Shown here: positions 57,340 to 64,000 of the stretch, piece after piece
Numbering within the stretch: the stretch's first letter is position 1
How the letters are laid out: every line of letters starts with the position of its first letter
DNA from: Macrothele yani
Lineage: Eukaryota; Arthropoda; Arachnida; Araneae; Macrothelidae
NCBI GenBank assembly: GCA_039090855.1
Contig: CM077012.1
Coordinates: forward strand, 143,750,541 to 143,814,540
Direction: 5' to 3'
Length of the DNA stretch: 64,000 nucleotides
Program-made: the position numbers and the translations under genes
The notes under the pieces: generated by a model
The model's input: the letters and a program-made list of their open reading frames with translations, nothing else
Told to the model about the DNA's origin: nothing
Database searches by the model: none

Positions 57340-60290
57340 TATACTTTACAGTAGCCAAGGCAGCGGCCAGTGCGACATGAAGGCAGAGGGTGCTAAGAAT
57401 CCCCGGAGGACCGGACTAGGCTGCCATCTGATGCTGACCTTGGCTACTTACAATGGACGCTCCCTATCTTCTGATTCAAGGCTTCTTGAATTGGAAGAGG
57501 AATTACAAAGGATCAAGTGGGACATCGTGGGGCTAAGTGAGGTAAGGAGAAAAGGAGAAGATCTCATCGAACTGAAAAGTGGACATCTCTTCTACTATCG
57601 TGGGACAGATACTGGCAGAACTAGTGGTGTTGGATTTATAATAAACAAGAAACTGAAGGATAAAGTTGTAGAAGTTGAAAGTTCCTCTGACAGAGCTGCA
57701 CGACTTGTTATCCAACTCTCGAAAAGATACCAGGCTCAGATTATTCAAACTTATGCACCCACCACAAGTCATCCTGAAGAAGAAATTGAAGAATTTTATG
57801 AGGAAATTTGTCATCTAAATAATAAAGGTAAGCAGCACTTGAAAATAATTATGGGAGATTTCAATGCAAAAATAGGGCAACGGCAACAGAATGAAACTTC
57901 AGTAGGTAAATTCGGTCACGGCAACAGAAACCAGCGTGGAAATACTCTCGTTGAGTTTGCAGAGGCAGAAGGGTTTTTCATCTTGAACTCCTTCTTCAAG
58001 AAAAAGCCACACAGGAAATGGACATGGAGACATCCAAATGGGACGACAAGTGAAATTGATTTTATTATGTGTAACAAAAAATTCGTCATAGAAGACTGCA
58101 GTGTGCTAAACAAGTTCAACACAGGTAGTGACCATAGATTGGTGAGATGTAAGATGCACCTCAACACTAAACTTGAACGTGGCAAGCTCATAAGACAAAC
58201 AAAACCTATTGACATAACCAACCTTAAAAAACACCATAATACCTTCAAGTTGGAACTGAAGAACAGGTTCTCTGCTTTGGAAGGCCTAACATCGGAAGAA
58301 GTGGACATCTCTGAAGTTAACAGAAAAGTAACCAAAGCTCTTATGGAAACAGCAACAAAATTAGCTGGGTCTAAGAACAAGTTGCATGTAAACAAATTAT
58401 CAGGAAAAACGAAAATGTTGATGCAAAAAAGAAGAGAGATGAGGACAACTAAAGAAGATGTGACTTCCAAAGTGGAATATATAGAGCTATGCAAGACAGT
58501 AAGAAAAAGTATCACTGAAGACGTAAGAAAATTCAACTGTGAACTAGTGAGGAAAGCAATTGAAAACAACCAAAGCTTAAAGATAGCAAAGGGACATCTC
58601 AGTAAGGGAAGAAAACATATTATGGCACTGAGAAAAGAAGATGGTTCTGTAACAAGAAATAGAGGCGAAATTTTGACAAGAGTGAAAGATTTCTACTCCA
58701 AATTATATGAAAGGGATGATACATGCACTCCAGACATCATGAAAGATACCAGTACCAGAGTTCCTCCAGTCCTTCCAGCAGAAGTTGCACATGCAATCAA
58801 GAACATGAAGCGGGGAAAAGCTCCAGGAGAAGATGGAATTACTGTAGACATCATACAAGAAGCAAGTGGAGAAATCGAAACAGTACTCGCCCAAATTTTC
58901 ACTCGATGCCTTAATGAAGGAAAGATTCCTGAGGATTGGAACACCGCTACAATGATCCTGCTACATAAGAAAGGTGACATTGAGGATCTCGGAAACTACA
59001 GACCTATCAGCCTTCTATCAGTAGTTTATAAAATCTTCACTAAAGTTCTTTCACACCGCTTGAAGGTAACACTGGACATGGCTCAACCGAGAGAACAAGC
59101 TGGATTCAGGAGTGGCTACAGCACAATAGATCATATCCACGTACTGAGAGAACTAATTGAAAGAGCGAGGGAATATGAACTTCCATTGTGCATGGCTTTT
59201 ATCGATTATGAAAAAGCCTTTGATTCGGTGAAACCATCAGCAGTTACAATGGCTCTGAAAACCTGCGGTATTGAAGATGCATACATTAATATTATTAATA
59301 ACATCTATGAAAATGCAAGTGCAAAGATTCGGCTGTTTGAAAATACAACACACATAAAAATTGGAAAGGGAGTGAGACAAGGTGACACCATATCTCCGAA
59401 GCTCTTTAATGCCACATTGGAGGGTGTTTTTCAGTCGCTGAGCTGGGAAAACAAGGGAATAAAGATTAATGGAGATTATCTAACCCACCTTCGTTTTGCT
59501 GATGACGTAGTCATTTTTGCAACTAGCCCATCAGAGCTGCAGAGTATGATCCAGGGAACTTGCTGACAAGAGTAAAGAAGTGGGATTAAAAATGAACTTT
59601 CAAAAGACAAAAGTGATGTTCAATGCTTTTACAAGAAATGAAGATTTATCGATTGATGGAGAAAAGCTGGAGATAACAGACACGTACGTTTATCTTGGAC
59701 AGCAGATATCAAGTGAGGGTCACATTGATGAAGAAATTAATCGGCGTACAAAACTTGCCTGGAGAGCTTTTGGAAGAAACAGCATAATTTTCAAGAGCAA
59801 TATGCCATTATGTCTTAAAAGAAAAGTGTTTGATCAATGCATCCTTCCAGTGCTTACGTATGGTGCAGAGACGTGGACCTTAACTAAAAGAGACATACAA
59901 AGGCTGCAGACAACTCAAAGAAGCATGGAGAGGTGCATGCTTGGTGTAACCAGAGGAGAGATAAGAAGAGGAACTCGTGGATCCGAAAAATGACAAGAGT
60001 GGAAGACATCATGATCAGAGTTAAATCCCTGAAATGGCAATGGGCTGGACATACTGCCAGAAGGACAGATCATCGATGGACAGCTGAAATTTTAGATTGG
60101 ATTCCAAGGGACAGGAAAAGACCCAGAAGAAGACCACATGGGAGATGGGTGGATGAAATTCGAAAGTATGCAGGGGTGACATGGAGGAGACTGGCACAAG
60201 ACAGACCGTTGTGGAGGAAACTTGGGGAGACCTTCGTCCAGCAGTGGATTGATAATGGTTGACAATGATGATGATGATGATGATATGTGA
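57340..60290 (+). mobile_element. RTE-group LINE, near full length
   Basis: A single long ORF with APE-type endonuclease and reverse transcriptase is followed directly by a short GATGAT microsatellite tail (60266-60288), typical of RTE/BovB-like elements. The 5' boundary is estimated near the segment before the ATG at 57377. Copies of the same family lie at 48035-48407 (+, truncated) and 61322-64000 (-). The element probably lies in a PPP4R1 intron in the sense orientation. Confidence 0.9.
57377..60262 (+). pseudogene. RTE endonuclease-reverse transcriptase, two frameshifts
   Basis: It would nick target DNA and copy element RNA. I prefer the ATG at 57377 (MKAEGAKNPRR), since the in-frame ATG at 57266 adds sequence unlike the family. 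Endonuclease residues: N in LATYNGRS, E in GLSEVRRKGED, D and N in MGDFNAKIG, DH in GSDHRLV. Reverse transcriptase: NYRPISLLSVVYKIF, QAGFRSGYST, MAFIDYEKAFDSV, GVRQGDTISPKLFN and the active site RFADDVVIFA near 59500. Past a one-base insertion near 59551 (next to GGGAACTTGC) and a two-base insertion near 59948, the C-terminal part continues with LTYGAETWTLTKRDIQRLQ and WQWAGHTARRTDHRW to a stop at 60262. Proteins of this type are often mislabelled craniofacial development protein 2. Confidence 0.9.
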
Positions 60291-60299
60291 TATTATATA

Positions 60300-61321
60300 C
60301 AGGGTGCCCAGTAAAGTCCTTTCTCAGCCGCGAAACTTTCGAACACCTATAGCCATAAAAATGGCATCTAGGTATAGTAAAGTAACTATGTGCTATTCGA
60401 TGAGACTGCTTACAGCACCTCCTAGCTCCAAAGTCAGGAGTTAGCGTGCCGATCTTGAAAACTATACGAGATACGGGAAAATAGTCAATTACAAAGTTGT
60501 AGAGCAGCATCGATTTAGTACAAAAAGACACCTTGTGCACATGAATGCTAAGAATAAAACACGTAGAAAGCTCGTTTGTTCGTGATGCCGAACACTGTTA
60601 CGTCACGAAATGCGTCGTAAAGGAGATATCTCCTTCCGCAAAGCACTAGCCCGACTCAACTGCGGAATGTTTGATTCCAACATGACGGTGCGCCTCCCCA
60701 TCAGCCAGGAAACATAAAGTATCTGGTTGAGACATTCGTGCAACAAATCCTCGGCTATGGTAGTTGCGTAAAGTGGCCTGCGCGCTCACCAGACCTCACC
60801 CCATTAGACTTCTTCCTGTGGGGCTACCTCAAAGAGCAGGTGTATCAGACACCTCTGGCAATGCTGCAGGACCTTCGACACCATATAACTGATGCTTGTT
60901 CCAGCGTGTCACCTGACGTGCTGCAAAACGTGCAGCGTGAGATTCAATCTAGAGTCCAAATGTGTATTGTGGCTGACTGAGAGCACATTGAGCACCGACG
61001 GTAAATGTGCCTAGTGACAACTAATTGCTTCTTTCTGACGCGTTTCGTGACGTAACAGTGTTCGACATCGCGAACAAACAAATAAGTATTGTATGCATTC
61101 TATTCTTAGCATTCATGTGCGCAAGGTGTCTTTTCGTACTAAATCAATGCTGCTCTACAACTTTGTATTTGACTATTTTCCCGTATCTCGTGTAGTTTTC
61201 AAGATCGGCACACGAACTCCTGACTGCCACTAGGAGGTGCTGCAAGCAGTCTCATCGAATAGCGCATATCCACTTTACAATACCTGCACACTGTCGGCGT
61301 TCGAAAGTTGTGGGGCACCCT
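60300..61321 (+). mobile_element. Mariner-like element with 0.3-kb inverted repeats
   Basis: The ends ACAGGGTGCCC at 60300 and the complement at 61321 open inverted arms of about 300 bp (60300-60613 and 61038-61321). The arms share long blocks such as CGATGAGACTGCTT, CGAGATACGGGAAAATAGTC and AACACTGTTACGTCACGAAA. The left end follows TATA; on the right the expected TA is not present, and the RTE copy abuts directly with the overlap TTGACA. Between the arms is the second half of a transposase. Confidence 0.85.
60675..60980 (+). pseudogene. Mariner-like transposase, C-terminal half
   Basis: One open frame begins FQHDGAPPHQPG, the second-Asp block (D at 60684-60686), and continues WPARSPDLTPLDFFLWGYLK, the third acidic block. 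It ends with a stop at 60980. The N-terminal DNA-binding region and first Asp block are absent; the left arm ends only 60 bp upstream, so the element is internally deleted and non-autonomous. The motifs place it with mariner-like transposases carrying S-P-D-L-T-P-L-D-F-F-L-W, common in arthropods. Confidence 0.8.
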
Positions 61322-64000
61322 GTCAACCATTGTCAATCCACTGCTGGACCAAGGTCTCCCCAAGTTTCCTCCAGAACGGTCTGTCTTGTGCCAGTCTCCT
61401 CCATGTCACTCCCGCATACTTTCGAATTTCATCCACCCATCTCCCATGTGGTGGTCTTCTGGGTCTTTTCCTGTCCCTTGGAATCCAATCTAAAATTTCG
61501 GCTGTCCATCGATGGTCTGTCCTTCTGGCAGTATGTTCAGCCCATTGCCATTTCAGGGATTTAACTCTGATCATGATGTCTTCCACTCTTGTCATTTTTC
61601 TGATCCACGAGTTCCTCTTCTTATCTCTCCAGGTTACACCAAGCATGCACCTCTCCATGCGGCTTTGAGTTGTCTGCAGCCTTTGTATGTCTCTTTTAGC
61701 TAAGGTCCACGTCTCTGCACGATACGTAAGCACTGGAAGGATGCATTGATCAAACACTTTTCTTTTAAGACATAATGGCATATTGCTTTTGAAAATTATG
61801 CTGTTTCTTCCAAAAGCTCTCAAGGCAAGTTTTGTACAGCGATTAATTTCTTCATCAATGTGACCCTCACTTGATATCTGCTGTCCAAGATAAACACACG
61901 TGTCTGTTATCTCCAGTTTTTCTCCATCAATCGATAAATCTTCATTTCTTGTAAAAGCATTGAACATCACTTTTGTCTTCTGAAAGTTCATTTTTAATCC
62001 CACTTCTTTACTCTTGTCAGCAAGTTTCTGGACCATACTCTGCAGCTCTGATGGGGTAGTTGCAAAAATGACTGTCATCAGCAAAACGAAGGTGGGTTAA
62101 ATAATCTCCATTAATCTTTATTCCTTTGTTTTCCCAGTTCAGTGATTGAAAGACATTTTCCAATGTGGCATTAAAGAGCTTCGGAGATATGGTGTCACCT
62201 TGTTTCACTCCCTTTCCAATTTTTGTATGTTGTATTTTCAAACAGCCGAATCTTTGTACTTGCATTTTCATAGATGTTATTAATAATATTAATGTATGCA
62301 TCTTCAATACCGCAGGATTTCAGAGCCATTGTAACTGCTGGTGGTTTAACCGAATCAAAGGCTTTTTCATAATCGATAAAAGCCATGCACAATGGAAGTT
62401 CATATTCCCTCGCTCTTTCAATTAGTTCTCTCAGTACGTGGATATGATCTATTGTGCTGTAGCCACTACTGAATCCAGCTTGTTCTTTCGGTTGAGCCAT
62501 GTCTAGTGCTACCTTCAAGCGGTGTGAAAGAACTTAAGTGAAGATTTTATAAACCACTGATAGGAGGCTGATAGGTCTGTAGTTCCTGAGATCCTCAATG
62601 CCACCTTTTTTGCGTAGCAGAATCATTGTAGCTTTGTTCCAATCCTTAGGAATCTTCCCTTCATTAAGGCATAGAGTGAAAATTTGGGCGAGTACTGTTT
62701 CGATTTCTCCACTTGCTTCTTGTATGATGTCTACAGTAATTCCATCTTCTCCTGAAGCTTTTCACCATTTCATGTTCTTGTTTGCATGTGCAACTTCTGC
62801 TGGGAGGACTGGAAGATCTCTGGTACTGGTACCTTTCATGATGTCTGGAGTACCTGTATCATCCGTTTCATATAATTTGGAGCAGAAATCTTTCACTCTT
62901 GTCAAAATTTCCCTCTATTTCTTGTAACAGAACCATCTTCTTTTCTCATTGCCATAATCAGTTTTCTTCCCTTACTGAGGTATCCCTTTGCTATCTTCAG
63001 ACTTTGGTTGTTTTCAATTGCTCTCCTCACTAGTTCACAGTTGAATTTCCTTATGTCTTCAGTGACACTTTTTGGTACTGCTTTGCATAGCTCTTATATA
63101 TTCCACTTTGGAAGTCACATCTCCTTAGTTGTCCTCATCTCTTTTCTTTTTTGCATCAACATCTTGGGTTTTCCTGATAATTTGTTCACATGCAACTTGT
63201 TCTTAGACCCATCTAATTTTGTTGCTGTTTCCATAAGAGCTTTGGTTACTTTTCTGTTAATTTCAGAAAAATCCACTACTTCCGATGTTAGGCCTTCTAA
63301 AGCAGAGAATCTGTTCTTCAGTTCCAACTTGAAGGTATTATGGTGTTTTTTAAGGTTAGTTATGTCAATAGATTTTGTTTGTCTTATGAGATTGCCTCGT
63401 TCGAGTTTAGTGTTGAAGTGCATCTTACATCTCACCAATCTATGGTCACTGCCTGTGTGTTGAACTTGTTCAGGACACTGCAGTCTTCTATGACGAATTT
63501 TTTGTTACACATAATAAAATCAATTTCACTTGTCATCCCATTTGGATGTCTCGATGTCCATTTCCTGTGTTGCTTTTTCTTGAAAAAGGAGTTCAAGATG
63601 AAAAACCCTTCTGCCTCTGCAAACTCTACGAGAGTATTTCCACGCTGGTTCCTGTTGCTGTGACCGAATTTACCTACTGAAGTTTCATTCTGTTGCAGTT
63701 GCCCTATTTTTGCATTGAAATCTCCCATAATTATCTTCAAGTGCTGCTGACCTTTATTATTTAGATGGCGAATTTCCTCATAAAATTCTTCAATTTCTTC
63801 TTCAGCATGACTTGTGGTGGGTGCATGAGTTTGAATAATCTGAGCCTGGTATGTTCTCGAGAGTTGGATAACGAGTCGTGCAGCTCTGTCAGAGGAACTT
63901 TCAACTTCTACAACTTTATCCTTCAGTTTCTTGTTTATTATAAATCCAACACCACTAGTTCTGCCAGTATCTATCCCACGATAGTAGAAGACATGTCCAC
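61322..64000 (-). mobile_element. RTE-group LINE, inverted second copy, continues beyond the window
   Basis: The reverse complement of this stretch aligns along its length with 57581-60262. It lacks the GATGAT tail and joins the mariner-like element at 61321/61322. In the last 262 bp it differs from the 60-kb copy at roughly ten positions, whereas the 48-kb fragment differs from the 60-kb copy at about three to five. It is therefore an independent family member. Confidence 0.9.
61323..64000 (-). pseudogene. RTE endonuclease-reverse transcriptase, heavily frameshifted
   Basis: Reading leftward from the window edge, the endonuclease block MGDFNAKIGQLQQ lies near 63720. EIDFIMCNKKF is near 63520. 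The Ser-Asp-His block is broken at about 63435 (NTQAVTIDW). The reverse transcriptase is damaged between about 63115 and 62520, then shows QAGFSSGYSTIDH, MAFIDYEKAFDSV and KQGDTISPKLFN. RFADD near 62075-62090 keeps the active site, with a frameshift right after it. From 62084 to 61323 the C-terminal region is open, ending with the stop at 61323-61325. At least five breaks make it non-functional. Confidence 0.9.

Noticed and set aside
57916..58569. 217-codon minus-strand frame
   Set aside because: It is antisense to the RTE coding region.
57266..59566. Host gene resembling craniofacial development protein 2
   Set aside because: The frame is an RTE endonuclease-reverse transcriptase with a FADD active site, repeated twice more in the window and frameshifted.

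Overview
The window looks like a piece of a large, repeat-rich animal genome, most likely an arthropod and probably an insect. The evidence is spliced, intron-rich host DNA with no bacterial gene organisation, many degraded Tc1/mariner and pogo-type DNA transposons, RTE- and CR1-group non-LTR retrotransposons, tRNA-derived SINEs, and abundant (TC)n, (TA)n and (AC)n microsatellites. The species cannot be fixed from the sequence alone.

Only one host coding exon is clear: 56164-56306 (+), a 143-bp HEAT-repeat exon of protein phosphatase 4 regulatory subunit 1 (PPP4R1) with good splice sites. A weak candidate for an upstream first exon ends at a GTAAGT donor at 36631. By eye, CpG looks sparse in about 1-20 kb and 42-57 kb and denser in 21-42 kb. 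That would fit a promoter or intergenic zone in the middle and a transcribed body on the right, but this is inference. Almost everything else is intronic or intergenic DNA built from mobile elements.

Layout. 2.7-3.9 kb: mariner relic. 10.2-11.4 kb: complete but frameshifted Tc1 element. 13.2-17.9 kb: the most notable element, a 4,656-bp DNA transposon with about 0.83-kb terminal inverted repeats, a 5-bp target duplication and a decayed transposase of a family I cannot place in a named superfamily. 20.4-21.4 kb: pogo/jerky-type relic. 22.3-22.8 kb: complex GA-rich repeat, followed by a 99-bp (TC)n. 23.2-23.5 kb: Tc1 relic. 24.4, 38.3-38.7 and 39.5 kb: SINE family A, including a dimer under one target duplication. 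28.9-33.5 kb: a Tigger-like element split by SINE family B, a mariner end, a tRNA-like insertion and a 252-bp tandem duplication. 39.9-41.1, 44.3-46.0 and 53.7-55.1 kb: three more Tc1 elements with intact ends, the second carrying a nested long-inverted-repeat element. 48.0-48.4 kb: 3' fragment of an RTE element inside a (TA)n tract. 48.5-52.6 kb: CR1-group LINE with a repeat-filled spacer between ORF1 and ORF2, ending in a fold-back. 57.3-64.0 kb: two RTE elements tail to tail around a mariner-like element with 0.3-kb inverted repeats, forming a near-palindrome with about 3-kb arms.

A second theme is local rearrangement scars. At least seven long hairpins (arms 13-33 bp, loops 3-13 nt) and many short tandem duplications (22-66 bp) are scattered through unrelated sequence, as if short template-switching events were frequent in this lineage. 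No element here looks intact enough to be active: every transposase or reverse transcriptase reading frame seen carries frameshifts or stops.
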